Numbered from the stretch's first letter, positions 42,564 through 51,694 are shown. The stretch: DNA of 64,000 nt from JAJACP01 sp964350245 (GCA_964350245.1 CAYGJC010000008.1:18660-82659); one strand, 5' to 3'. Translations and numbers: made by a program. Notes: generated from the letters alone by a model not told the origin.

Positions 42564-44212
42564 AACGGGTGCAACTTCTCTATTTTTTCGCCTCTTTTCT
42601 CTTAGTTGCCTCCGCGCAGCCCGACTGGAGTGTGCTTGCGTGCTTAGCCGCTTCCGCATTTGGCTATGCCCTTTTTTGGAAAGGGGTGTTGCGGGTTCAA
42701 GGGCAAAAAAAACGGCTACTTTCAGGCATTGTCTGGTTTGCTGCAGTCCAGGCGGTTCAGTTGAGCTGGTTTGCCACAGATCGGTATGTTGGCTCCTTTA
42801 TTTATGGCTTTTTTGCCTTCCTTGTTTTAGCCATTGGCGCGCAGTTTGGTCTGCTCTGTTTGCTGATCAAAGAAAAAGACCTTTCTATCATACGCATTCT
42901 GGCCATCAGTGGGGGATGGGCTCTTTGCGAGTGGATGCGGCTCTACTTTTTTTCCGGCTACACCTGGAATCCCGCAGGGATGGCTCTCAGCGGCACCCTT
43001 TATGGGATGCAACTCGCTTCGGTCATCGGCGTCTTCGGGATGAGCTTTTGGATCTTTTTCACGAATCTTTTAGCCCTAAGGTGGTTCACCTCTTTTACGT
43101 GGCAACGAGTCACTTTTTGGGCGCTCGCTGCTTTCACTCCTTATCTTTTTGGCTGGATGCATGTCACTTTCCATGATAAGCAAATGGCTGCAAGTTCTGA
43201 GCAGCTCAATGCTCTTCTTGTACAGACCTCGATTTATCCGGAATACAAGCTTCCCTTCAACGGTTCTGAGCCTCTCTCACCCCACCAGCAGTGGGAGCGC
43301 ATACTGGCTCTTCTTTTACCCTATTCAGCGTCTCAGCCCGATCTTATCGTCGTCTCAGAAGGGGCTGTCCCCTACGGAGCACATCAGCGCATTTACTCCC
43401 AAAATGATGTGGAGGCTTCTTTTCAAGCTCTATTTGCGGGTTCTAAATCCTATCCGATCGAGGAAGAAGCCTACGTGACTAATGCCTTTTGGGGTAAAGC
43501 ACTTGCTGATCAGTATGGAGCGGATGTTGTCATGGGTTTAGAGGACTTTGTTGGCGAGGAGGGACGCGCGTACAATGCCGCTTTTCTCTTTTCTCCCCAT
43601 TCGGACCAGATCCAGAGATACGAAAAGCGCGTTTTGCTGCCGATGGGTGAGTACATCCCTTTCAACTGGTGTCGCCAGTTTCTTGCTAAATATGGCATTC
43701 AGGATTCCTATACTCCAGGAAGCGAAGCGAAGCTTTTGCACTCCAAAAAAGTCCCTTTGAGTCTTTCCATCTGTTACGAAGAGACATTTGGCCACTTGAT
43801 GCGCGAGAATCGTCTCTTGGGAGGAGGGCTTTTGATTAACCTCTCCAATGATGTTTGGTACCCGAAATCTCGTCTCCCCATGGTGCATTTTGCGCACGGT
43901 AGATTACGCGCTGTGGAGGCAGGCATTCCACTGCTGCGCTCGTGCAACACAGGAGTCACATGCGGGGTCGATAGTATCGGCAGGGTGCTAGGTATGCTTC
44001 CTTTCGAGAGTGCTCGGGCCTATGCTCCGGCAGAAACGCTTGCTCTTTCAGTGCCGCTCTATCAATATCCCACTTTTTATACACGCTTCGGTAACATGCC
44101 GATCCTTGCCCTTTCGGCCTTCTGTTTAGGTTTGCTTGGTCTCGGAAGGTTTTCTAAAAGAAAGTCATTCTCTTTAAAAGTTTTAGGTGTTTCCCTCTTG
44201 CGTAAAAACTGA
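42560..44212 (+). CDS. lnt: Apolipoprotein N-acyltransferase
   Basis: Adds the third acyl chain to outer-membrane lipoproteins. It has 550 residues: about eight N-terminal membrane helices and a periplasmic nitrilase domain whose Glu-Lys-Cys triad is visible in VVSEGAVPYG, YEKRVLLPMGEY and LSICYEETF. Corresponds to CT534 (cutE), followed by lpxC as in Chlamydia. It starts inside the doxX stop. Confidence 0.94.
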   Translation: MKRVQLLYFFASFLLVASAQPDWSVLACLAASAFGYALFWKGVLRVQGQKKRLLSGIVWFAAVQAVQLSWFATDRYVGSFIYGFFAFLVLAIGAQFGLLCLLIKEKDLSIIRILAISGGWALCEWMRLYFFSGYTWNPAGMALSGTLYGMQLASVIGVFGMSFWIFFTNLLALRWFTSFTWQRVTFWALAAFTPYLFGWMHVTFHDKQMAASSEQLNALLVQTSIYPEYKLPFNGSEPLSPHQQWERILALLLPYSASQPDLIVVSEGAVPYGAHQRIYSQNDVEASFQALFAGSKSYPIEEEAYVTNAFWGKALADQYGADVVMGLEDFVGEEGRAYNAAFLFSPHSDQIQRYEKRVLLPMGEYIPFNWCRQFLAKYGIQDSYTPGSEAKLLHSKKVPLSLSICYEETFGHLMRENRLLGGGLLINLSNDVWYPKSRLPMVHFAHGRLRAVEAGIPLLRSCNTGVTCGVDSIGRVLGMLPFESARAYAPAETLALSVPLYQYPTFYTRFGNMPILALSAFCLGLLGLGRFSKRKSFSLKVLGVSLLRKN

Positions 44213-44254
44213 AGTTTAGTTAAAGTCCCCCCTTCATTTTTTGTTGGTATCATC

Positions 44255-45109
44255 ATGAAATCGCGTCCCCAGAGGACCCTGCAAAAGCACGTTTCATTTT
44301 CTGGAGTAGGCATCCACACGGGGAAAGAAGTGACGATCCGGTTTTGTCCGGCCCCTGTCGATAGCGGTATTGTTTTTCAGCGTATTGATCTTCCGGGTCA
44401 ACCCACCATTCCTGCTGCGATTGAGTATGTCCAAGATACATCGAGAAGTACGCGGATTGGAGTGGGATCTGCTTCGGTGCAGACTGTTGAGCACGTTTTA
44501 GCAGCTCTCTACGCTTTTCAAATTGATAATTTATGTGTTCAAGTGAGTGAAGGAGAGCCGCCTGTAGGAGATGGGAGCTCGTTGCCCTTTGTGCATTTAA
44601 TTGAGGAAGCAGGAATCGCTCAGCAATCTGCTACCAAAACCATCCATCCTCTAAAAGAGCCCCTCTACTATTCTCATGGCGATACCCACTTAGTGGCTCT
44701 GCCTGCAGATGAATACCGCATTAGTTACACGCTGCACTATCCCAACACGTCGGTCATTCGCTCGCAGTATTTTTCTTGCATTGTGAATGAGGAAAGTTTT
44801 AAAACAGAGGTCGCTGGTTGCCGTACCTTTGCTCTTTACGAGGAAATCACGGCTCTGATGGAGCGAGGACTCATCCGTGGAGGGAGCTTAGAAAATGCCG
44901 TTGTGATTAAAGATGACGTCGTTTTTAGTAAGGAAGGCTTAAGATTCCCCGATGAGATGGTGCGTCATAAAACGCTCGATTTAATTGGGGATTTATCCCT
45001 TGTAGGGTTTCCTTTTCAGGCTCATGTGATTGCGGTGCGCTCTGGACATCGAGCTAATGTTGAGCTAGGAAAAGAATTTATTAAGCATTTTGCTGTTAGG
45101 AGAGTTTAA
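44255..45109 (+). CDS. lpxC: UDP-3-O-acyl-N-acetylglucosamine deacetylase
   Basis: First committed step of lipid A synthesis, a zinc amidase of 284 residues. Zinc ligands are in VEHVLAAL and HKTLDLIGDL. The opening RTLQKHVSFSGVGIHTG and catalytic-loop residues VGDGSSLPFV are standard. Corresponds to CT533. The stop TAA shares its last A with the fabZ ATG. Confidence 0.96.
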   Translation: MKSRPQRTLQKHVSFSGVGIHTGKEVTIRFCPAPVDSGIVFQRIDLPGQPTIPAAIEYVQDTSRSTRIGVGSASVQTVEHVLAALYAFQIDNLCVQVSEGEPPVGDGSSLPFVHLIEEAGIAQQSATKTIHPLKEPLYYSHGDTHLVALPADEYRISYTLHYPNTSVIRSQYFSCIVNEESFKTEVAGCRTFALYEEITALMERGLIRGGSLENAVVIKDDVVFSKEGLRFPDEMVRHKTLDLIGDLSLVGFPFQAHVIAVRSGHRANVELGKEFIKHFAVRRV

Positions 45110-45576
45110 TGGAGAAGTATGCAGTCGAAACGCCCGTGCTCTTCGACACAAAAAAGATTCTTGAGATTTTACCTCACCGTTACCCTTTTCTTCTTGTCGA
45201 CAAGATTATTGAAATCGATTTGGAGAAGCCCTCGATTTTAGGGCAAAAAAATATCACAATGAATGAGTCCTTTTTTCAGGGACACTTTCCCGGCGCACCC
45301 ATCATGCCAGGTGTGTTGATTCTAGAGGCCCTTGCACAGACTGGAGGCGTTCTCATTCATCAGAAAGGATTTAAAGATAAAATCGCTCTATTTTTGACCG
45401 TAAATCATGTAAAATTTCGCAATCCTGTAAAGCCCGGAGATGTCCTCTTTCTCTATTGCGAGGGAACTGTATTCAGTAGTAAAGGCGGTCGAGTCAAGAC
45501 AAAGGCAATGGTTGGCTCAAAAGTAGCTGTCGAAGCCGAGATGGGTTTTGCGCTTGTGAATAAGGAACAAATCTAA
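45109..45576 (+). CDS. fabZ: 3-hydroxyacyl-ACP dehydratase FabZ
   Basis: Hotdog dehydratase of 155 residues. HRYPFLLVDKI and GHFPGAPIMPGVL hold the catalytic His, and LEALAQ the Glu. It feeds both fatty acid and lipid A pathways. Corresponds to CT532, between lpxC and lpxA as in Chlamydia. Confidence 0.96.
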   Translation: MEKYAVETPVLFDTKKILEILPHRYPFLLVDKIIEIDLEKPSILGQKNITMNESFFQGHFPGAPIMPGVLILEALAQTGGVLIHQKGFKDKIALFLTVNHVKFRNPVKPGDVLFLYCEGTVFSSKGGRVKTKAMVGSKVAVEAEMGFALVNKEQI

Positions 45577-45589
45577 TAGCCGGAGAACT

Positions 45590-46471
45590 ATGACCAAATC
45601 AAATATCCACCCGACAGCGATCATTGAAGAGGGAGCGATAATCGGGGAGAACGTCACTGTTGAGCCTTACGCCATTATCAAAGCGCACGTGACACTCGAA
45701 GATCATGTAACGATCAAATCTCATGTCTATATCGATGGATATACCCGCATCGGGAGTGGAACCACAATTTGGCCCTCTGCCAGCATTGGAACGAAGACAC
45801 AAGATTTAAAGTATCGTGGCGAAAAAACGTACGTAACAATCGGAAAAAACTGTGAGATTCGTGAATTTACCACCATCAACAGCTCTACTTTTGAAGGAAC
45901 AACCGTTGAGGTGGGCGATCGCTGTCTCATCATGGCCTACTGTCACATCGCCCACAACTGCAGCGTTGGAAACGATGTGATCATGAGCAACAACTCTCTT
46001 TTGGCAGGTCATGTGATTGTGGAAGATTTTGCTATCATCGGAGGGATGACCCCTGTCCATCAATTTGCTCGCATTGGTTGTCATGCCATGGTGGGAGGGA
46101 TGAGTCGAGTCACAAATGATGTACCTCCCTACACAGTGGGTGGGGGCATTCCTTATGCGATGGGGGGGATTAACCGCATTGGATTAAAACGCCGTAACTT
46201 CCCGTTTGAAACGCGCAAAGCTCTGGCTGCGGCTTATCGCCTGGTCTATCGCTCCGGCCTTCATCTGACTGAAGCTTTAGATCAGATTGAATCGGAGATA
46301 GAGCCCTGTCCCGAAGTGGAGCACTTTGTGAGCTTCTGCCGGGCGACAAAGCGCGGACTCATCGGTATGCAAAAAGGGCACCAGAAGATTACCTCTAAAC
46401 GGGCAGGGATTTCCGGCGAAGGAGAGTCTTTAGATTCGAGCGAAGATCTTCTTGTAGAAATGGGAATGTAG
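45590..46471 (+). CDS. lpxA: UDP-N-acetylglucosamine O-acyltransferase
   Basis: First enzyme of lipid A synthesis. It has 293 residues: a hexapeptide-repeat left-handed helix (NIHPTAIIEEGAIIGENV onwards, through about residue 190) with the catalytic-His region CHIAHNCSVGNDV, and a helical C-terminal domain. The last 30 residues form a Ser/Glu-rich tail not found in E. coli LpxA, making it longer than usual. Corresponds to CT531. Confidence 0.96.
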   Translation: MTKSNIHPTAIIEEGAIIGENVTVEPYAIIKAHVTLEDHVTIKSHVYIDGYTRIGSGTTIWPSASIGTKTQDLKYRGEKTYVTIGKNCEIREFTTINSSTFEGTTVEVGDRCLIMAYCHIAHNCSVGNDVIMSNNSLLAGHVIVEDFAIIGGMTPVHQFARIGCHAMVGGMSRVTNDVPPYTVGGGIPYAMGGINRIGLKRRNFPFETRKALAAAYRLVYRSGLHLTEALDQIESEIEPCPEVEHFVSFCRATKRGLIGMQKGHQKITSKRAGISGEGESLDSSEDLLVEMGM

Positions 46472-46474
46472 GCG

Positions 46475-47404
46475 ATGCGGGTTGTTTTTTTTGGAACTCC
46501 CGACTTTGCCGCCTCCATTTTAACCTATTTGATCCAGCAGCCCGTTGAAATCGTGGCTGTGGTTTCTCGCCCTGATAAACCTCAAAGGCGCTCCAAAACT
46601 CCTCAGCCGACTGCCGTAAAGAGAGTAGCCGAGGCGCACCATCTTCCCGTTTATCAACCTAAAAAAGCCTCAGATCCAGAGTTTGCCGAGCTGCTCAAGA
46701 CCTTTCAGGCCGACCTATTTATAGTGGCCGCCTATGCTGAGATTCTAAGAGAAAATATTTTAGAAATTCCTCCCTTGGGTTGTATTAATGTGCATGGGAG
46801 TCTTTTGCCGAAGTATAGAGGTGCAGCGCCTGTGCAGCGCGCCCTTATGGCGGGGGAAACAGAGACCGGTGTTTCCATTATGAAAATGGTCCTCGAAATG
46901 GATGCAGGGGATGTTTACTCTACGGCAAAGATCCCCATTGCACCAGAGATGACAGCGGGAGAGCTTTTTGAGATCATGGCAGAGAAAGGGGCGCAGGCTC
47001 TTTGGGAAGTGATGCAGCAAGTAGAGCAAGGTAAGGCTCAAGCCACTCCTCAGGACCACTCTAAAGCAACCTTTACCAAAAAAGTGAAGCCTGAAGAGGC
47101 TCAGGTTGTGTGGACGGGACGCGCTCAGGATATCCATAATCGGATCCGTGGCCTCACTCCCAATCCCGGGGCGTGGTGTTTTGTGCAAGTGAGAGGCGTT
47201 CAAAAAAGGCTTAAACTGCTCAAAACACGCCCTCGACCCGAGGTGAAGGGTCAGCCGGGCGCGGTTATAGCGGCCCCCTCTCAGCTGATTGTGTGTTGCA
47301 CAGAAGGAGCCCTTGAGCTACTTGAGGTGCAGCTAGAAGGAAAAAAAGCACTTTCGGCGGATGTATTTCTTCGTGGCTTGAGTCTTGATCATCTAAAATT
47401 TTAA
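46475..47404 (+). CDS. fmt: Methionyl-tRNA formyltransferase
   Basis: Formylates initiator tRNA. The 309-residue enzyme has an N-terminal GART-like domain with the signature INVHGSLLPKYRGAAPVQ and the catalytic Asp region EMDAGDVYS, and a C-terminal OB domain with RIRGLTPNPGAW. It starts three bases after lpxA and matches CT530. Confidence 0.96.
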   Translation: MRVVFFGTPDFAASILTYLIQQPVEIVAVVSRPDKPQRRSKTPQPTAVKRVAEAHHLPVYQPKKASDPEFAELLKTFQADLFIVAAYAEILRENILEIPPLGCINVHGSLLPKYRGAAPVQRALMAGETETGVSIMKMVLEMDAGDVYSTAKIPIAPEMTAGELFEIMAEKGAQALWEVMQQVEQGKAQATPQDHSKATFTKKVKPEEAQVVWTGRAQDIHNRIRGLTPNPGAWCFVQVRGVQKRLKLLKTRPRPEVKGQPGAVIAAPSQLIVCCTEGALELLEVQLEGKKALSADVFLRGLSLDHLKF

Positions 47405-47432
47405 TTTACAATAATTTCCACGCTCTTCTTTC

Positions 47433-47462
47433 TTTACTTTCATCACACAATTGTGGTAAACT
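47433..47462 (+). promoter_or_regulatory. Predicted promoter of the Cap1-like gene
   Basis: TTTACT (47433-47438), 18-base spacer, TAAACT (47457-47462), followed by AAGGA at 47481-47485 before the ATG at 47494. It would give this gene its own control after fmt. Confidence 0.4.
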
Positions 47463-47493
47463 ACCCCCTTTCAAGACTAACAAGGATCTTTTT

Positions 47494-48558
47494 ATGCCAT
47501 CCTGCACTTCTTTAACTCCCGCCCATTTTTTTCCAACTTCGGTGTGTACAAACCCGAAAAATCGTGCTGCGCTTGTCCTTCAATCCGCCGAAGGACAGGA
47601 TAAATTTTTGAAGTTGTGTGCCGAGGGTCTTATTCCCCTTGCATCTGAGATTGCATCGGCTTCAGGAGCTTCAGATGAGGCCATGGGAACCATTGGAAAG
47701 GTGCATGATGCAGTTAAATTGACTCGGGATGTAACAGGCTTTCTGAATGTTTTTCGGGGTGTGATTCCGGGGTTGTACGTCGGTGCAAAAACAATCGGCT
47801 CTATGGGGGCGGGTATCTACCGTGGCGATGAGAATGAGCGTATTTACTTTGATAAGCCCGTACAGGGGAGTTCTCGTGAGATTACAAGTATTGATCAACT
47901 TACCCTAGGTGCTGGTGATCGTGTTACATGGGTTCATGGAAAAGATACGGTCACGAAAATTACTGCTACGGTTGATCGGCCACGGGAGGCAAGTGTTACA
48001 TACCAGGATGGAGTTTCTGTAAGTATACCCGTAGAGCACATTGAATGCAGTCTTTCCTCTCCTAGCGTTTCTCACAACAGCTACGCTCAAGGGCGTAAAG
48101 AGAAGTGGCTGAAACTGGGTGCACTGTCGTTTAACTGGATAGGCTCTGCAGCGTTTGCCACGGCCTTTGGGATTTCGCGCCCTGTTGCCAACGTTAGAAA
48201 GCACTTTGGCGCCCAGCTCTCTCCGGCAGGAAATAAGGTGGCAGACGCCTTCCCATACATCATGTGCGTTAACCACGTTGCGTGTGTGGCTGGAGAGTCT
48301 TTCGAGATCGCCTACCAATTTCAAGCCTACGATCGAGCTTGTAGAGACGGGGAATGGAGTAAAAAGGTAGACGAAGATTTTGAAAAAGCCCTGACAATCT
48401 CAACCATGAAATTGGCAATGAAGAGTCTTGAGATTGTAAAAGACTCATTGGGTTTTCTCCGTTTGACCGGTCCCGCTTGGCTTCGGCTTCCGCTTGGACT
48501 GGGTATCTCTGGACTAGGCTTTATTGTCGTCTGCATAAAAACGACAAAAACGACCTAG
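47494..48558 (+). CDS. Cap1/CT529-like inclusion-membrane protein candidate
   Basis: A 354-residue protein in the exact position of C. trachomatis CT529 (Cap1), between fmt and rplC. From memory of Cap1, matching blocks are GQDKFLKL near residue 34, the N-x-F-x-G-x-x-PG region (NVFRGVIPG, 85-93), RP...V.K and the block YIMCVNHVACVAGESFEIA (255-273), and a hydrophobic C-terminus (about 325-348). Between about 108 and 200 lies a charged, beta-rich segment (GDRVTWVHGKDTVTKITATV) that I do not recall in Cap1. No Sec signal; the Ser/Thr-rich start suits type III export. Function in the host is unknown. Confidence 0.75.
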   Translation: MPSCTSLTPAHFFPTSVCTNPKNRAALVLQSAEGQDKFLKLCAEGLIPLASEIASASGASDEAMGTIGKVHDAVKLTRDVTGFLNVFRGVIPGLYVGAKTIGSMGAGIYRGDENERIYFDKPVQGSSREITSIDQLTLGAGDRVTWVHGKDTVTKITATVDRPREASVTYQDGVSVSIPVEHIECSLSSPSVSHNSYAQGRKEKWLKLGALSFNWIGSAAFATAFGISRPVANVRKHFGAQLSPAGNKVADAFPYIMCVNHVACVAGESFEIAYQFQAYDRACRDGEWSKKVDEDFEKALTISTMKLAMKSLEIVKDSLGFLRLTGPAWLRLPLGLGISGLGFIVVCIKTTKTT

Positions 48559-48588
48559 TTCTTAGAACGATTCAAATAGATGCTTTTT

Positions 48589-48617
48589 GAAGGGCCCTTT
48601 GGGCCCTTCTTTTTTTT
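48589..48617 (+). terminator. Rho-independent terminator after the Cap1-like gene
   Basis: Perfect 9-bp stem GAAGGGCCC / GGGCCCTTC with a TTT loop, followed by eight T residues. It cleanly separates the fmt/Cap1-like unit from the ribosomal operon. Confidence 0.93.
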
Positions 48618-48631
48618 GTCTATATTTCTCC

Positions 48632-48659
48632 TTGTCGTAAATCCCTCACCTCTGATAAG
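48632..48659 (+). promoter_or_regulatory. Possible promoter of the rplC operon
   Basis: TTGTCG (48632-48637), 16-base spacer, GATAAG (48654-48659), just after the terminator. The -10 box is weak. Start sites here would leave a leader of about 160 bases before rplC. Confidence 0.3.
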
Positions 48660-48826
48660 CTCTCCCTTTCTATTTCCGAGCGGGGGCAGCAGGTGCCCTT
48701 TCAGGATGAGAGCAGCTTAAACTCTCGGTAATCGAAGCGAAAGTTTTCATTACTGCTAAGTTGCAACCTGGCTAGGTAAGGAAATGTAAGCAGATCAAAT
48801 TACTGCTAAGTGAAAGGAAACGTCCT
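48660..48826 (+). promoter_or_regulatory. Long 5' leader of the rplC operon with repeated motif
   Basis: No coding sequence is visible. A small hairpin GGGCA/TGCCC lies at 48684-48698. The 13-base motif ATTACTGCTAAGT occurs twice (48749-48761 and 48799-48811), 50 bases apart. AGCAG at 48789-48793 could pair with CTGCT in either copy. A leader of this kind could sense a ribosomal protein, as L4 does in the E. coli S10 leader, but there is no direct evidence. Confidence 0.4.
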
Positions 48827-49495
48827 ATGGCACTAAAATTAATGGGTAAAAAGCGCGGCATGACGCAGCGATTCGATCAGACGGGCAACGTCGTCGTTTG
48901 TACGGTGATTCATGCTGAGCCCAATATCATCACCCAGATCAAGAGGAAAGAGTCGGATGGCTACGACGCGCTTCAGCTTGGTTATGGGAAAATTGTCACT
49001 AAAGATCCCCGCACTGTTGAAAAACGGGTCAGCAAGCAGCTTCTCGGTCACTACAAAAAAAATAGCATTGAACCGCGTCGGCATCTAGCTGAATCACGCA
49101 TCGGTAATGTGGATGACTATACGATCGGGCAAGAGGTAGGAGTGACACTTTTTTCTGAGACCACTTACGTCGATGTCAGTGGTGTTTCAAAAGGAAAGGG
49201 CTTCCAAGGTGTGATTAAGCGGCACAATTTTGCCGGTGGTCCTGCAGCTCACGGCTCTGGATTCCATCGTCACGGTGGATCAACCGGGATGCGTTCTACA
49301 CCTGGGCGTACACTTCCTGGCCAGAAAAAGGCGGGCCAGATGGGGAATGAGAGTGTCACAGTGCAAAATCTCCGCGTTGTTGGGATTGATGAAGCACGGA
49401 ATCTTCTGATCGTAGAGGGGGCGATTCCAGGGCCACGTGGTGGGCTGGTTTCTGTGGCTCCGGCTACAAAAAAGAAGCAAAAGAAAAAATCTTAA
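48827..49495 (+). CDS. rplC: Ribosomal protein L3
   Basis: Large-subunit protein of 222 residues, first gene of the long ribosomal operon (rpsJ is absent upstream, as in Chlamydia). LMGKKRGMTQRFDQTGNV at the start, the FAGGPAAHGSGFHRHGGSTGMRSTPGR-type loop with its conserved glutamine-free form, and a basic C-terminus are clear. AAAGGAAA at 48813-48820 is the ribosome site. Corresponds to CT528. Confidence 0.97.
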   Translation: MALKLMGKKRGMTQRFDQTGNVVVCTVIHAEPNIITQIKRKESDGYDALQLGYGKIVTKDPRTVEKRVSKQLLGHYKKNSIEPRRHLAESRIGNVDDYTIGQEVGVTLFSETTYVDVSGVSKGKGFQGVIKRHNFAGGPAAHGSGFHRHGGSTGMRSTPGRTLPGQKKAGQMGNESVTVQNLRVVGIDEARNLLIVEGAIPGPRGGLVSVAPATKKKQKKKS

Positions 49496-49508
49496 TTGAG
49501 GAAAAACG

Positions 49509-50204
49509 GTGAGTACTCTCAAGAAATACAATCTGAGTGGTGAGGAGATCGGTGAAGTGGCTCTTGATGCCCCTTTTCTGGATGTGGATGCCAGCCGTCA
49601 GATGATCAAGGACTATATCGTTGCTCTAAGAGCGAACATTCGTCAGTGGTCAGCTAACACGAAAGGACGCTCCGAGGTCAGCCATTCTAAGAAGAAACCT
49701 TTTCGTCAGAAAGGAACCGGTAATGCGCGTCAGGGTAGTCTAGCGTCGCCTCAATTTCGTGGGGGTGGAATTGTTTTTGGTCCCAAGCCAAAATTTAACC
49801 AGCACATCCGTATTAATCAAAAAGAGCGCCATCTTGCCTCTCACCAACTTCTTGCAGAGAAAATCCAAGATTCTCGGGTGTACGTGCTTGAAGATAAGGC
49901 TTTTGCTAGCTTTGAAAAGCCTAGCACGAAGACGGTTGCGTCTTTTTTGAAAAAACACAATTTACTTGGAAGACGTGTGTTATTTGTTGGAGAAGGTGAG
50001 TACCACGAAGTAGAAGTTGAAGGTTGCAAGAGAAAAGTTTCAGTCGCCTCCAAGAAACATGAAGCTTTTAAGAAGAGTGTCCGTAACCTTCCGAAAACAG
50101 CGTTCGCGATAGCACAAAATGTAAATGGGTATGATCTTGCTGCTTCCTACGGGATCGTGTTTAGTGAGTCTGCCTTTGAAGAATTAAAAAGTTTATTAGT
50201 GTAA
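49509..50204 (+). CDS. rplD: Ribosomal protein L4
   Basis: A 231-residue protein with GTG start; GAGGAAAA lies just upstream. The signature KPFRQKGTGNARQGSLASPQFRGGGIVFGP region of the L4 exit-tunnel loop is present, and the RNA-binding end is standard. L4 autoregulates the S10 operon in E. coli, which makes the long leader before rplC of interest. Confidence 0.96.
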   Translation: MSTLKKYNLSGEEIGEVALDAPFLDVDASRQMIKDYIVALRANIRQWSANTKGRSEVSHSKKKPFRQKGTGNARQGSLASPQFRGGGIVFGPKPKFNQHIRINQKERHLASHQLLAEKIQDSRVYVLEDKAFASFEKPSTKTVASFLKKHNLLGRRVLFVGEGEYHEVEVEGCKRKVSVASKKHEAFKKSVRNLPKTAFAIAQNVNGYDLAASYGIVFSESAFEELKSLLV

Positions 50205-50213
50205 GGGAAGAAA

Positions 50214-50546
50214 ATGAAAGATCCTTACGAAGTGATTCAATCACGCTACGTTACAGAAAAAGCGACAGTGCTGGAGCAACTGCATACAGCTGAGAGTAAT
50301 CAAAGCGTAGAGCGGTGTAAGGCACCGAAATATGTTTTTATTGTCGATCGACATGCGAATAAGCATGAAATAGCGCATGCGCTTGAGGCAATTTATAAAG
50401 AAAAAAATGTGAAAGTGACAAAAGTGAACACGCTGCATACCAAGCGCAAAGCGAAGCGTAGGGGCCGTGGAAAGAAGGGGTTAACTCCTTCTTATAAGAA
50501 AGCGATTGTTACAATGGAACCTGGCGACACCATTGATGTGGTGTAA
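50214..50546 (+). CDS. rplW: Ribosomal protein L23
   Basis: A 110-residue protein: DPYEVIQSRYVTEKA at the start, KAPKYVFIVDRHANKHEIAHALE and basic loop TKRKAKRRGRGKKG. It contains a short extra stretch (LHTAESNQSVERCK) in the first loop compared with common L23. It binds at the tunnel exit, near where the signal recognition particle docks. Confidence 0.95.
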   Translation: MKDPYEVIQSRYVTEKATVLEQLHTAESNQSVERCKAPKYVFIVDRHANKHEIAHALEAIYKEKNVKVTKVNTLHTKRKAKRRGRGKKGLTPSYKKAIVTMEPGDTIDVV

Positions 50547-50559
50547 TTGAGGAGTCAAG

Positions 50560-51414
50560 ATGCCTAAGAAATTTAAACCAACGACCCCTTCCCTTCGGCA
50601 GCTAGTATTGCCTAGCTTTGACGAGTTAACCCGTCAAGGGGACCTCAAAGGCTCTAAGGCAAGATCGAAAGTGAAGCCGTGCAAAGACTTGATGCTTCCT
50701 AAGAGGCGCACAAATGGGCGAAATAATAATGGTCACATTACGTGTCGTCATCGAGGTGGAGGTCACAAACGTCACTACCGCATGATCGATTTTCGTAGAG
50801 ATAAAGATGACATTCCCGCTAAAGTGGCCTCTGTCGAGTACGATCCCAATCGCTCTGCCCACATTGCGTTGCTTCACTACATCGATGGAGAAAAGCGCTA
50901 TATTCTGGCTCCCAAGGGAATCAGTATGGGTGATCAGGTACTTTCAGGTGATAAGAGTCCCTTCCGTGTAGGCTGTACGATGAGCTTGAAGTTCATGCCT
51001 CTCGGATCGACCATTCACAATATTGAGATGAAGCCAGGACGTGGCGGTCAAATGGTGCGTTCAGCCGGTCTTTCAGCGCAGTTGATGGCTCGTAGTAATG
51101 GATATGCTACCATAAAGATGCCTTCGGGAGAATTCCGCCTTGTAAAAGAGACATGTCGCGCCACTTTTGGTGAGGTTTCTAATGCAGAGCACAGTTTGCG
51201 CGTGGAGGGAAAAGCGGGTCGCACGCGTTGGAAGGGGATTCGCCCCACAGTGCGCGGAACGGCGATGAACCCAGTTGACCATCCACATGGTGGAGGTGAA
51301 GGACGTCATAACGGCTATATTCCGCAAACACCTTGGGCTAAGCAGACCAAAGGTTTGCGTACACGCAAGAAGAGTAAAACAAATAAATGGATTGTCAAGG
51401 ATCGCAGGAAATAA
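50560..51414 (+). CDS. rplB: Ribosomal protein L2
   Basis: A 284-residue protein near the peptidyl-transferase centre. GRNNNGHITCRHRGGGHKR, the C-terminal HPHGGGEGRH with its conserved His, and KTNKWIVKDRRK are diagnostic. Standard length. Confidence 0.97.
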   Translation: MPKKFKPTTPSLRQLVLPSFDELTRQGDLKGSKARSKVKPCKDLMLPKRRTNGRNNNGHITCRHRGGGHKRHYRMIDFRRDKDDIPAKVASVEYDPNRSAHIALLHYIDGEKRYILAPKGISMGDQVLSGDKSPFRVGCTMSLKFMPLGSTIHNIEMKPGRGGQMVRSAGLSAQLMARSNGYATIKMPSGEFRLVKETCRATFGEVSNAEHSLRVEGKAGRTRWKGIRPTVRGTAMNPVDHPHGGGEGRHNGYIPQTPWAKQTKGLRTRKKSKTNKWIVKDRRK

Positions 51415-51417
51415 TCT

Positions 51418-51681
51418 ATGGGAAGATCACTAAGAAAAGGACCGTTTGTCGACCATCACCTTCTTAACAAGGTGAGAAAGATAAACGCAGAAGATAAAAA
51501 GACGCCAATTAAGACATGGTCCAGGCGTTCGATGATCATACCTGAAATGGTGGGGCACACATTTGAAGTGCATAATGGACGTAAGTTTTTGACAGTATTT
51601 GTTTCCGAAACAATGGTCGGGCATAAGCTTGGTGAGTTTTCACCTACTCGACTATTTAAGACACATCCAGTGAAGAAGTAG
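51418..51681 (+). CDS. rpsS: Ribosomal protein S19
   Basis: An 87-residue protein: MGRSLRKGPFVDHHLL, TWSRRSMIIPEMVGHTFEVHNG and GHKLGEFSPTR are standard. It lies three bases after rplB. Confidence 0.97.
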   Translation: MGRSLRKGPFVDHHLLNKVRKINAEDKKTPIKTWSRRSMIIPEMVGHTFEVHNGRKFLTVFVSETMVGHKLGEFSPTRLFKTHPVKK

Positions 51682-51694
51682 GATAGGTTAAACC

